Shown one piece after another: positions 1 through 6,748 of a stretch of 14,973 nucleotides of DNA. The notes below the pieces were generated by a model. The model saw nothing but the letters and a program-made list of their open reading frames with translations, was not told where the DNA came from and made no database searches. Position 1 is the first letter of the stretch; every line of letters begins with the position of its first letter. The DNA comes from JADJYF01 sp043782755 (lineage in GTDB: Bacteria > Pseudomonadota > Gammaproteobacteria > Ga0077536). The position numbers and the translations under genes are program-made. The stretch covers positions 1 through 14,973 of the forward strand of contig JAYWAC010000125.1 of the NCBI GenBank assembly GCA_043782755.1, read 5' to 3'.

Positions 1-2113
1 GCTCATGCCGGATTTCTGGCAGTTCCCCACCGTGTCCATGGGACTCGGGCCGATGATGGCGATCTTCCAGGCGCGCTTCGTCCGATATCTCGAGCATCGT
101 GGACTCGCCGCGCCTTCCGAGCGGAAGGTGTGGGCCTTCATGGGCGACGGCGAAATGGACGAGCCCGAGGCCTTTGGTGCCGCCGCGCTCGCGTCGCGCG
201 AGAAGCTCGACAATCTGGTCTTCGTCATCAACTGCAATCTGCAACGTCTCGATGGCCCGGTGCGCGGCAACGGCAAGATCATTCAGGAACTGGAATCGGA
301 TTTCCGTGGCGCCGGCTGGAATGTCATCAAGGTCATCTGGGGCTCGGGCTGGGACGCTTTGCTGGCCAAGGACAAGAAAGGCCTGCTCTTGCAACGCATG
401 GAAGAAGCGGTCGACGGCGAGTACCAGGCCTACAAGGCTTTCAATGGCGCCTTCGTGCGCGAACATTTCTTCGGCAAGTATCCTGAGCTGAAGGCGATGG
501 TCGCCAATATGAGCGATGACGACATCTGGCGCTTGCAACGCGGCGGCCATGATCCGCACAAGGTCTTCGCCGCTTATACCGCCGCCGTCGAACACACCGG
601 TCAACCGACGGTGATCCTGTGCAAGACCGTCAAGGGTTATGGCATGGGCGAAGCGGGTGAAGGCAAGAACATCACCCACTCACAGAAGAAGATGGGTGAG
701 GACTCGCTGAAAGCCTTTCGCAATCGTTTCAATATTCCGATCCCCGACGATCAGATTGCCGACGCGCCCTTCTATCGCCCGGCTGACGACAGTCCGGAAA
801 TGGTCTACCTGCGTGAGCGCAACGCCGCCATGGGCGGCTTCCTGCCGCAGCGTCGCACCCAGGCTGAGTCCTTGACGATTCCCGACATCAAGATTTTCGA
901 CGCGATCTTGGAGGGCTCGGGCGAGCGCGAGATCTCGACCACCATGGCCTTCGTGCGGGTGTTGAACGCGCTGGTGCGCGACAAGACTTTAGGTCAACGC
1001 GTGGTGCCCATCGTGCCGGACGAGGCGCGCACCTTCGGCATGGAGGGCATGTTCCGTCAACTCGGCATCTATTCGGCTGTTGGTCAGCTCTATGAGCCGG
1101 TAGATCACGATCAGGTGATGTATTACCGCGAGGACATCCGTGGTCAGATTCTGGAAGAAGGCATCACCGAAGCGGGCGGCATGAGTTCGTGGATCGCGGC
1201 GGCCACCGCCTATACCAACCATGGCCTGTCGATGATCCCTTTCTTCATCTACTACTCGATGTTCGGTTTCCAGCGCATCGGCGACCTGGCCTGGGCGGCG
1301 GGCGACATGCAGGCGCGTGGCTTCCTGCTCGGTGGCACGGCCGGGCGCACGACCTTGGCGGGTGAAGGTCTGCAGCACCAGGACGGCCACAGCCACATCA
1401 TCGCCTCGACCATTCCGAACTGCGTGAGCTATGACCCGACTTTCGGTTACGAACTCGCGGTCATCATTCATCACGGCATGAAGCGCATGTTCGAGCGCCA
1501 GGAGAATGTCTTCTACTACATCACCGTGATGAACGAAGCCTACACCCATCCGGCCATGCCTACCGGTGTGGAAGAAGACATCGTGCGCGGCATGTATCTG
1601 TTCAAGGAGTCGGCGCGCGCGCAAGTACAACTGCTCGGCAGCGGCACCATTCTGCGTGAGGTGCTGGCGGCATCGGATCTATTGCAGGAAGACTTCGGTA
1701 TCGAGTCCAACGTGTGGAGCGTGACCAGCTTCAACGAGCTTCGACGCGAAGGTCTGGAATGCGCGCGCTGGAACATGCTCCATCCGCTCGCAGCACCGCG
1801 CGTGCCCTTCCTCACACAGAAGATCGGTGCCTACAGCGGGCCCTGCGTGGCGGCCACCGATTACATCCGCGCCTATGCCGGCCAAGTCCGCGAATACATT
1901 CCAGGCCGCTATCGATGTCTTGGCACCGATGGCTTCGGCCGTTCCGATTCACGCCAGAAGCTGCGCGAATACTTCGAGGTGAATCGCTACTACGTGGTGG
2001 TAGCGACCTTGAAGTCGCTGGCCGACGACGGTGTGGTGCCGGCACAGAAAGTCGCCGATGCGATAGCCAAGTACGGCATCAATCCCGACAAACCCAACCC
2101 GATGAACCAGTAG
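1..2113 (+). CDS. aceE: Pyruvate dehydrogenase E1 component, homodimeric type (5' truncated)
   Basis: Thiamine-diphosphate-dependent E1 subunit of the cytoplasmic pyruvate dehydrogenase complex: it decarboxylates pyruvate and reductively acetylates the lipoyl groups of E2. The frame is already open at base 2 and the visible 702 residues match the family from a conserved segment (MPDFWQFPTVSMGLGP) to the C-terminus. Compared with the about 887 residues of E. coli AceE, some 185 N-terminal residues lie outside the window, so the ATG at base 5 is internal and not the start. The TPP/Mg signature is visible as GDGEMDEPE followed by VINCNLQRLDG (about 47-84 counted from base 5). The transketolase-like central domain (GGTAGRTTLAGEGLQHQDGH) and the C-terminal domain are intact. 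aceF starts 9 bp after the stop, so the two are co-transcribed. Identification is by similarity to the well-known family. Confidence 0.97.
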   Translation, partial: LMPDFWQFPTVSMGLGPMMAIFQARFVRYLEHRGLAAPSERKVWAFMGDGEMDEPEAFGAAALASREKLDNLVFVINCNLQRLDGPVRGNGKIIQELESDFRGAGWNVIKVIWGSGWDALLAKDKKGLLLQRMEEAVDGEYQAYKAFNGAFVREHFFGKYPELKAMVANMSDDDIWRLQRGGHDPHKVFAAYTAAVEHTGQPTVILCKTVKGYGMGEAGEGKNITHSQKKMGEDSLKAFRNRFNIPIPDDQIADAPFYRPADDSPEMVYLRERNAAMGGFLPQRRTQAESLTIPDIKIFDAILEGSGEREISTTMAFVRVLNALVRDKTLGQRVVPIVPDEARTFGMEGMFRQLGIYSAVGQLYEPVDHDQVMYYREDIRGQILEEGITEAGGMSSWIAAATAYTNHGLSMIPFFIYYSMFGFQRIGDLAWAAGDMQARGFLLGGTAGRTTLAGEGLQHQDGHSHIIASTIPNCVSYDPTFGYELAVIIHHGMKRMFERQENVFYYITVMNEAYTHPAMPTGVEEDIVRGMYLFKESARAQVQLLGSGTILREVLAASDLLQEDFGIESNVWSVTSFNELRREGLECARWNMLHPLAAPRVPFLTQKIGAYSGPCVAATDYIRAYAGQVREYIPGRYRCLGTDGFGRSDSRQKLREYFEVNRYYVVVATLKSLADDGVVPAQKVADAIAKYGINPDKPNPMNQ

Positions 2114-2122
2114 GGCATCGCC

Positions 2123-3766
2123 GTGAGCAGCCAAGTCGAAGTACGGGTGCCGGATATCGGCGATTTCGATCACGTCGATGTGATCGACATCCTGGTCAAA
2201 CCGGGCGATGTGATCAAACCGGAAGACCCGCTCATCACGCTGGAAAGCGAGAAAGCGACCATGGACATTCCGGCGCCCTTCGGCGGCACGGTGCTGGCCA
2301 TCAATGTCACGGTCGGCGATCAGATAGGCGAAGGCGCTTTGATTCTGACGCTGGCACCGGCCGAGGGCGGCCTGGCGGTGACGCAGGTGCTGGCACCTGC
2401 CGCAACTGCACCTGTCACTGTTGTACCTGCGGCTGCGCCCGCGCCGACACCCGCAGCGGCGCCGGCTGCCGCGCCGCCGGTCGCGAGCAGCGCTACCCGC
2501 ACGATTGAAATCCGCATTCCCGACATCGGCGACTTCGATAACGTCGATGTGATCGACGTCATCGTCAAACCGGGCGACACGGTGCGTATCGAAGATCCCT
2601 TGCTCACGGTCGAGAGTGAGAAGGCGACCATGGATATTCCGGCGCCGGTCGCCGGTGTCGTGGAGTCCGTCTCGGCGGCGGTCGGCGATAAAGTCTCGGA
2701 AGGCGATGTGATCGTGGTGTTACGCGTGACCGCGAGCGCGGTCGCCGCGCCCAGCGCGCCGGTCAGTGTGCCGACCCCGCCGGTCAGCATGCCCAAGGAA
2801 GCGGCGACCCGCATCGCGCCGCCTTCGCCGCCGCAGGCCATCACCTCATCGAAAGCCCATGCCAGTCCATCGGTACGCAAGTTCGCGCGCGAACTCGGCG
2901 TCGACATCGCGCTGGTGTATGGCAAAGGACCGAAAGGCCGCATCCTCAAGGAAGACGTGCAGGCCCATGTCAAGGAAGTGATGCGCGGCACACGCGGTCA
3001 CGCCGCTGGCGCCAGCACCACCACCGGCTTCAACCTACCGGCTGCGCCGGTCATCGACTTCACCAAGTTCGGCGAAATCGAAGTCACGCCGCTCAACAAG
3101 ATTCGTCGCTTGACCGGCCAGAACCTGCATCGCAGCTGGGTGACCGCGCCCCATGTCTTCCAGATGGACGAGGCCGACATCACCGAACTCGAAGCCTTCC
3201 GTAAATCCAAGGCCGATGAAGCGGAACAGAAGGGCACCAAACTCACCCTGCTCGCCTTCCTGGTCAAGGCGGCGGTGGTGGGCTTGAAGAAATTCCCGGA
3301 CTTCAACGCCTCGTTGTCACAAGATGGCGAGTCGCTGGTACATAAGAAATATTTTCACATCGGCATCGCAGTCAACACCGACAACGGTCTCATGGTGCCG
3401 GTCATTCGCAACGTTGATAAGAAGGGTCTGTACGAACTCGCCCTCGAAGTGCGCGACCTGTCGAAGAAGGCCCGCGAGCGCAAGCTCATGCCGGCCGAGA
3501 TGCAGGGCGCCTGCTTCACCATCTCGAGCCTGGGCGGCGTCGGTGGCATCGCCTTCACGCCCATCATCAATCTGCCCGAAGTCGCCATCCTCGGCGTCTC
3601 GCCCTCAAGCATGAAACCGGTGTGGCGCGGCAATGAATTCGTGCCGCGCTTGATGCTGCCCTTCACGCTGTCCTATGACCACCGCGTCATCGATGGCGTG
3701 GCAGCGGCGCAGTTCACGCGGTACCTGACTACGGTGCTGGGGGATATTCGGCACATTCTGCTGTAA
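2123..3766 (+). CDS. aceF: Dihydrolipoyllysine acetyltransferase (pyruvate dehydrogenase E2), two lipoyl domains
   Basis: E2 core of pyruvate dehydrogenase; transfers the acetyl group from lipoyl-lysine to CoA. The 547 residues show, in order: lipoyl domain 1 (about 5-78, lipoylated K44 in ESEKATMDIP), an Ala/Pro-rich linker (about 90-120), lipoyl domain 2 (about 127-201, K167 in the same motif), a second Ala/Pro linker, the peripheral E3/E1-binding domain (about 246-285, SPSVRKFARELGVD), and the catalytic acyltransferase domain (about 315-547) with the active-site signature SYDHRVIDG (H520, D524). The start is GTG at 2123, 9 bp after aceE; it lies a few residues before lipoyl domain 1, and no better ATG exists. 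The Shine-Dalgarno sequence is weak, so translation coupled to aceE is likely. E. coli has three lipoyl domains; two is common elsewhere. No lpd gene follows, so E3 must be encoded elsewhere. Confidence 0.97.
   Translation: MSSQVEVRVPDIGDFDHVDVIDILVKPGDVIKPEDPLITLESEKATMDIPAPFGGTVLAINVTVGDQIGEGALILTLAPAEGGLAVTQVLAPAATAPVTVVPAAAPAPTPAAAPAAAPPVASSATRTIEIRIPDIGDFDNVDVIDVIVKPGDTVRIEDPLLTVESEKATMDIPAPVAGVVESVSAAVGDKVSEGDVIVVLRVTASAVAAPSAPVSVPTPPVSMPKEAATRIAPPSPPQAITSSKAHASPSVRKFARELGVDIALVYGKGPKGRILKEDVQAHVKEVMRGTRGHAAGASTTTGFNLPAAPVIDFTKFGEIEVTPLNKIRRLTGQNLHRSWVTAPHVFQMDEADITELEAFRKSKADEAEQKGTKLTLLAFLVKAAVVGLKKFPDFNASLSQDGESLVHKKYFHIGIAVNTDNGLMVPVIRNVDKKGLYELALEVRDLSKKARERKLMPAEMQGACFTISSLGGVGGIAFTPIINLPEVAILGVSPSSMKPVWRGNEFVPRLMLPFTLSYDHRVIDGVAAAQFTRYLTTVLGDIRHILL
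2135..2725 (+). repeat. Internal tandem duplication encoding the two lipoyl domains of aceF
   Basis: Two in-frame copies of a lipoyl-domain segment, about 2135-2356 and 2501-2725, are closely similar at DNA and protein level. Both carry PDIGDFD-VDVID, VKPGD and ESEKATMDIPAP. They are separated by an Ala/Pro-coding linker. The similarity points to duplication or gene conversion within the gene; repeated lipoyl domains are normal in this family. Confidence 0.85.
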
Positions 3767-3821
3767 CCGCGAATTCATTGCGGGCCCGACGCTCGTCGAA
3801 CACCTCCTTGTAGGTGCGACC

Positions 3822-3864
3822 ATTCGCAAATTAGATGGCGCGCCCGGGCGATGAATGTGCGAAT
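3822..3864. repeat. Imperfect hairpin, REP-like
   Basis: Arms 3822-3832 (attcgcaaatt) and 3854-3864 (aatgtgcgaat) are complementary at 10 of 11 positions. The loop holds a perfect 10-bp palindrome (cgcccgggcg, 3841-3850). It lies about 55 bp after the aceF stop and could form a structured mRNA 3' end. The preceding gtaggtgcga (3810-3819) recurs inverted at the end of the monooxygenase gene (4291-4300), so it appears to belong to the same repeat family. There is no T-tract. Confidence 0.55.
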
Positions 3865-3888
3865 AAATTGGGTGTAGGTCTGCAACTG
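3857..3888 (+). repeat. 32-nt inverted repeat, left copy
   Basis: Matches the reverse complement of 4265-4296 at 30 of 32 positions. It begins gtgcgaat and ends gtaggtctgcaactg; the two mismatches fall in the A/T core near 3865-3868. The two copies enclose a 376-bp interior. They could be terminal inverted repeats of a small non-autonomous element, or two independent REP-like insertions in opposite orientation. Confidence 0.75.
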
Positions 3889-4033
3889 ATATATCCAATC
3901 AAGCGCTTGGTTCTATCTCGAGATACTCACTCGACTGTGGCGTGGGTCGCCCTATATCGTGGAGAGCGTAGTACCGCGCCGACGGTAATAGCGCGGAACA
4001 ACCGCAATCGCGGCCTGTAGAGATGAGCCGATT

Positions 4034-4049
4034 CAGAGCTACACCCAAT
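4034..4049 (-). repeat. Partial third copy of the 32-nt repeat
   Basis: cagagctacacccaat matches part of the right copy (cagacctacacccaat, 4271 onward region) at 15 of 16 positions and has the same orientation as the right copy. The match stops after 16 nt, so this is a fragment or a diverged copy. Confidence 0.45.
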
Positions 4050-4090
4050 GCATTGGCATCTTCGTGCAGCCTCGCTCCCCGAGCTTGCCC

Positions 4091-4175
4091 TTGTGGGTCA
4101 GACTTCAGTCTGACCTTCATGAACTGCTGAGGCTATCGGGCCTGAGCGCGTGTCAGACTGAAGTCTGACCCACAA
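4091..4175. repeat. 24-bp perfect inverted repeat with palindromic arms, REP/MITE-like
   Basis: Arms 4091-4114 and 4152-4175 are perfect reverse complements over 24 nt, separated by 37 nt. Each arm itself contains a small hairpin (gtcagact and agtctgac around a 2-nt centre, 8-bp stem). Either strand can therefore fold as one long stem-loop or as two tandem hairpins. This is the layout of a REP doublet or small MITE rather than a normal terminator, and there is no T-tract. No transposase gene is nearby. Confidence 0.75.
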
Positions 4176-4264
4176 AGGAATAGAGAGGCGGCGTGGTAGA
4201 GGCCTAGTAATGAGCAGATAGAAAGCCCGCAGAGAATCCACCCCCCTCGCTTTTATCAGGTGAG

Positions 4265-4296
4265 CAGTTGCAGACCTACACCCAATAAATTCGCAC
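4265..4296 (-). repeat. 32-nt inverted repeat, right copy
   Basis: Inverted counterpart of 3857-3888 (30 of 32 matches), beginning cagttgcagacctacaccc. It directly abuts the stop codon of the monooxygenase gene (4297-4299). The repeat family probably extends through that codon, because gtaggtgcga at 3810-3819 recurs here on the minus strand at 4291-4300. Confidence 0.75.
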
Positions 4297-5796
4297 CTAC
4301 GAGCCGAATTTCCTACCCACGATATAAGCTTCGACATCGGCCTTCGCCGTGTCCTCGCGATATTGGCTCATATCGCGCGGATATTGGGTCACCACCCGTC
4401 CCGACTGCGGATGACGGAAATAGTTGTTGCACGGCTCGGCCCATACCGCGATGGCATTGGCATCGCGTTGCACGGCGAGGTTATAGTCCGCCATCACTTC
4501 CGCGCGCACATCCATCCACGCCAGTTGCTCGGCGTCCATGCGCGCCAGCTGTCGCACGATATAGGTCGCCTGACATTCGATCATGAACAGGATCGAACCC
4601 TTGTTGGTATTCGGCCCATAAAGCTGAAAGAGATTGGGAAAACCGGCAGTGCAGATGCCGAGATAAGCTTGCGCACCATCCCGCCAGGCTTCGTCCAAGG
4701 TCAGGCCATCGCGCCCGCTCACCGCCAATGACGACAAATAGCGATCAACCTTGAAGCCGGTCGCGAAGATCAGGGTATCGAGCGCGTGCTCGACGCCATC
4801 ATCGCTGCGCACCCCGTGGGCGGTGATGGCCGCGATGCCGGCGGTGATGAGGCTGACATTGTCGCGATTGAAAGCCTGGTAGTACTTGCTCGACAACAGC
4901 ACGCGCTTGCAGCCAAAGGAAAATTTCGGTGTCAGTGCGCGCCGCGTGAACGGGTCGTCGACCAGCGCGATATTGGCCATCCCTGCTTCGACCGCCTGCT
5001 GATATCGCTCGGCGTCGTTGAGCAACTGAAAGCCATCGAATTCACGGAACAGCCGCGCACGATTCTGTTCGACCGCATCGGGTGCATGCATGAAGTAGTC
5101 GCGCTTGTCAGCGCGATAGGGCGCGTCGTTCTTGGGCAGCACCCAGTTCGGCGTGCGCTGAAAAACCGTCAAATGCGCAGCCTGCGCCGCCACCTCGGGG
5201 ATGCACTGCACCGCGCTCGCCGCGCTGCCGATGATGGCGACCCGTTGGCCGCTGAGATCGTGGGCATGACTCCAGCGCGCCGTGTGGAAAGACGTGCCTC
5301 GAAAATCGGCGTATCCGGGCAGGGCCGGCCAGCTCGGTTCGTTGAACATGCCCTGCGCGGCGATCAGGATTTCCGCCTCGAAGTGTTCGCCTTGCGCGCA
5401 GTCGACATGCCACAACGCGGCCGCCTCATCCCAGCGTGCCGCATGCACCAGCGTGTCGAAACGACAATGGTCGGCAAGCTGATATTTATCCACGCAGGCG
5501 GTCAAGTAGGCGAGGATTTCAGGCGCGCTGGCATAGGGATTGGACCAGTCGCGCTTGACCTCGAAGCTGAAGGAATAGAGATGCGAAGGCACATCGCAGG
5601 CCGCGCCCGGATAGCGGTTGTACCACCAGGTGCCACCGAGGCCGGCGGCCTTTTCCAAGATGAGGAAATCGCGATGACCGGCGGCCAGTAGCTTGATGGC
5701 CATGCAGATGCCACCCGCACCGGCGCCGATGATGAGGACGCGACGTCGCCGCAGGCTGCGGGCGGTGGCAGGGGAAGTCGCATGACTCTCAGGCAT
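4297..5796 (-). CDS. Flavin-containing monooxygenase, Baeyer-Villiger type (NAD(P)H/FAD)
   Basis: A two-dinucleotide-fold flavoprotein predicted to insert oxygen into a ketone (or hydroxylate) using NADPH and O2. FAD site: VLIIGAGAGGICMA (about 20-33). Typical GGTWWYNRYPGAACD follows (about 54-68). The BVMO fingerprint F-x-G-x3-H-x3-W is present as FRGTSFHTARWS (F165, G167, H171, W175), but the last position is Ser instead of the usual Pro/Asp. Second dinucleotide fold: VAIIGSAASAVQ (about 186-197). FATGF is near the C-terminal part. I chose ATG at 5796 (499 residues); the frame also extends to a TTG at 5832, but there is no ribosome site there and the extra 12 residues look non-coding. The gene is divergent from the SDR at 5920, a natural partner for making the ketone substrate. 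Its stop codon lies at a repeat junction. Substrate unknown. Confidence 0.88.
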   Translation of the reverse strand: MPESHATSPATARSLRRRRVLIIGAGAGGICMAIKLLAAGHRDFLILEKAAGLGGTWWYNRYPGAACDVPSHLYSFSFEVKRDWSNPYASAPEILAYLTACVDKYQLADHCRFDTLVHAARWDEAAALWHVDCAQGEHFEAEILIAAQGMFNEPSWPALPGYADFRGTSFHTARWSHAHDLSGQRVAIIGSAASAVQCIPEVAAQAAHLTVFQRTPNWVLPKNDAPYRADKRDYFMHAPDAVEQNRARLFREFDGFQLLNDAERYQQAVEAGMANIALVDDPFTRRALTPKFSFGCKRVLLSSKYYQAFNRDNVSLITAGIAAITAHGVRSDDGVEHALDTLIFATGFKVDRYLSSLAVSGRDGLTLDEAWRDGAQAYLGICTAGFPNLFQLYGPNTNKGSILFMIECQATYIVRQLARMDAEQLAWMDVRAEVMADYNLAVQRDANAIAVWAEPCNNYFRHPQSGRVVTQYPRDMSQYREDTAKADVEAYIVGRKFGS

Positions 5797-5919
5797 GGCA
5801 CAAGCTTGACCAACTTGTGCATTCGATCGCAAGCACCATCAACAAACAGTGACGGGCTTGCAGGCAAGACGCGCCGTCACTACCGTGCCATCAACGTAGA
5901 TAAAGCGGGAGCACGGGCG
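5797..5919. promoter_or_regulatory. Divergent intergenic region with two dyads
   Basis: The 123 bp between the divergent monooxygenase and SDR genes must hold both promoters. It contains gcacaag-N9-cttgtgc (5798-5804/5814-5820), just upstream of the monooxygenase ATG, and gtgacgg-N18-ccgtcac (5849-5855/5874-5880), whose spacer holds a smaller hairpin (cttgc-ag-gcaag). These are candidate operators or structured leader elements. I see no strong -35/-10 pair. Neither dyad resembles the palindrome before the TetR gene. Confidence 0.4.
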
Positions 5920-6672
5920 ATGGAATTGACAGGACAGGTAGCGGCCATCACCGGTGCCGCGAGCGGCATCGGCGCGGCAACGGCGCGCGCGCTGGCGGCG
6001 GCCGGTGCGCGCATCGTTTTGCTCGACCGCGATATAGCGTCCGCGCAAATACTTGCCGCCGAACTCGCGGCAGACGGCGCCGACGCCTATGCCATCGGCG
6101 TCGACGTCAGCGTGCGTACCGACATCGAGCGCGCCGTCGCGCAAGCCGTGGCGCGCAGCGGACGACTGGACATCATGATCTGCAATGCCGGCGTGACGCG
6201 CCCGGCGCGCACCCTCGAGGTCAGCGAAGCGCTGTGGACGCAGGTCATCGGCGTCAACTTGAGCGGCGTGTTCTGGACTTGTCAGGCGGCCTTGCATGCG
6301 ATGAAGGAAGCGCGTTACGGACGCGTCCTCATCACCACCTCGACCTCCGCGTTGGGCTCGCCGGGCAATGCTTCCTATGCGTCGACCAAGGCCGGCGTGG
6401 TGGCCATGACGCGCTCACTGGCGGTGGAGTTCGGCCGCTATGGTGTGACGGTCAATGCCGTGGGGCCAGGCATGATTAATACGCCCATGACGGCGGAGGT
6501 CAGCGCCGAAATCAAGCAGCGCTGGATAGACAGGACCGCAGTCGGCCGGCTCGGCGAAGCGGCCGAGATCGCGCGCGTATTCCTGTTTCTCGCCGCGCCG
6601 GCGTCGAGCTATATCACCGGCCAGATGATTTTCGTCGATGGCGGCTACACCCTGCCGAGCCTCAAGGCTTGA
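5920..6672 (+). CDS. SDR-family NAD(P)-dependent oxidoreductase
   Basis: Classical short-chain dehydrogenase of 250 residues, the usual length, predicted to interconvert an alcohol and a ketone in the cytoplasm. Cofactor motif TGAASGIG (11-18); an Asp at the end of strand 2 (LLDRD, D36) favours NAD over NADP. Structural motif NAG (89-91), and catalytic Y153-x3-K157 in SYASTKAG. The catalytic Ser is probably S141 or S143 in ITTSTSALG. The C-terminal segment YITGQMIFVDGGYT is typical. The frame is open further upstream to 5782, but ATG at 5920 starts right before the Rossmann strand and follows a purine-rich gcgggagcacggg stretch. It is divergent from the Baeyer-Villiger-type gene and may supply its ketone. 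Substrate not predictable. Confidence 0.92.
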   Translation: MELTGQVAAITGAASGIGAATARALAAAGARIVLLDRDIASAQILAAELAADGADAYAIGVDVSVRTDIERAVAQAVARSGRLDIMICNAGVTRPARTLEVSEALWTQVIGVNLSGVFWTCQAALHAMKEARYGRVLITTSTSALGSPGNASYASTKAGVVAMTRSLAVEFGRYGVTVNAVGPGMINTPMTAEVSAEIKQRWIDRTAVGRLGEAAEIARVFLFLAAPASSYITGQMIFVDGGYTLPSLKA

Positions 6673-6711
6673 ATGCGGCGCGCCTGGCTCGGGCGGAGTA
6701 TCGATCACGGG

Positions 6712-6741
6712 TTGATTTAGAGCATGCTCTAGTTTTATAGT
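6712..6741 (+). promoter_or_regulatory. Sigma70-type promoter of the TetR gene
   Basis: A -35-like ttgatt (6712-6717) and a -10-like tatagt (6736-6741) are separated by 18 bp. The expected transcription start, about 7-8 nt downstream of the -10 box, falls at 6748-6749, on or next to the A of the TetR start codon. No Shine-Dalgarno sequence lies between the promoter and the ATG. Read from sequence only. Confidence 0.6.
6718..6731. promoter_or_regulatory. 14-bp palindromic operator candidate (probable TetR site)
   Basis: tagagcatgctcta is a perfect 14-bp palindrome lying inside the 18-bp spacer of the promoter before the TetR gene. Binding there would block RNA polymerase, so negative autoregulation is the simplest reading. 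The layout TnnAGCnnGCTnnA recalls the 14-bp TnnAACnnGTTnnA site of KstR, the TetR-family repressor of cholesterol catabolism, but with different core bases. The regulator assignment is inferred from adjacency. Confidence 0.65.
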
Positions 6742-6748
6742 CTGCTCC

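Larger units (their letters stand above)
3767..4296. other. Gene-free repeat island between aceF and the monooxygenase gene
   Basis: About 530 bp with no credible gene: the open frames here are short, lack recognisable protein features and run through the repeats. The stretch holds a 43-bp imperfect hairpin (3822-3864), two inverted 32-nt copies of one sequence (3857-3888 and 4265-4296), a partial third copy (4034-4049), and a 24-bp perfect inverted repeat with internally palindromic arms (4091-4175). The base composition looks more AT-rich than the flanking genes. It separates the convergent ends of aceF (plus) and the monooxygenase (minus), where REP- and MITE-type repeats often accumulate. 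No clear rho-independent terminator with a T-tract was seen after aceF. A decayed MITE bounded by the 32-nt copies is possible, but no target-site duplication is visible. Confidence 0.8.

Noticed and set aside
3767..3790. Rho-independent terminator just after aceF (ccgc ... gcgg)
   Set aside because: The stem is only 4 bp and there is no T-tract.
3835..4337. Short open frames in the gap between aceF and the monooxygenase
   Set aside because: They run through inverted repeats, lack ribosome sites and show no protein-like features.
4786..5691. 301-codon open frame on the plus strand across the monooxygenase
   Set aside because: Antisense to a gene with FAD and BVMO motifs; no recognisable protein features of its own.
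5797..5832. Upstream TTG start for the monooxygenase at 5832
   Set aside because: No ribosome site, the added residues look unlike a protein N-terminus, and ATG at 5796 already precedes the whole FAD fold.
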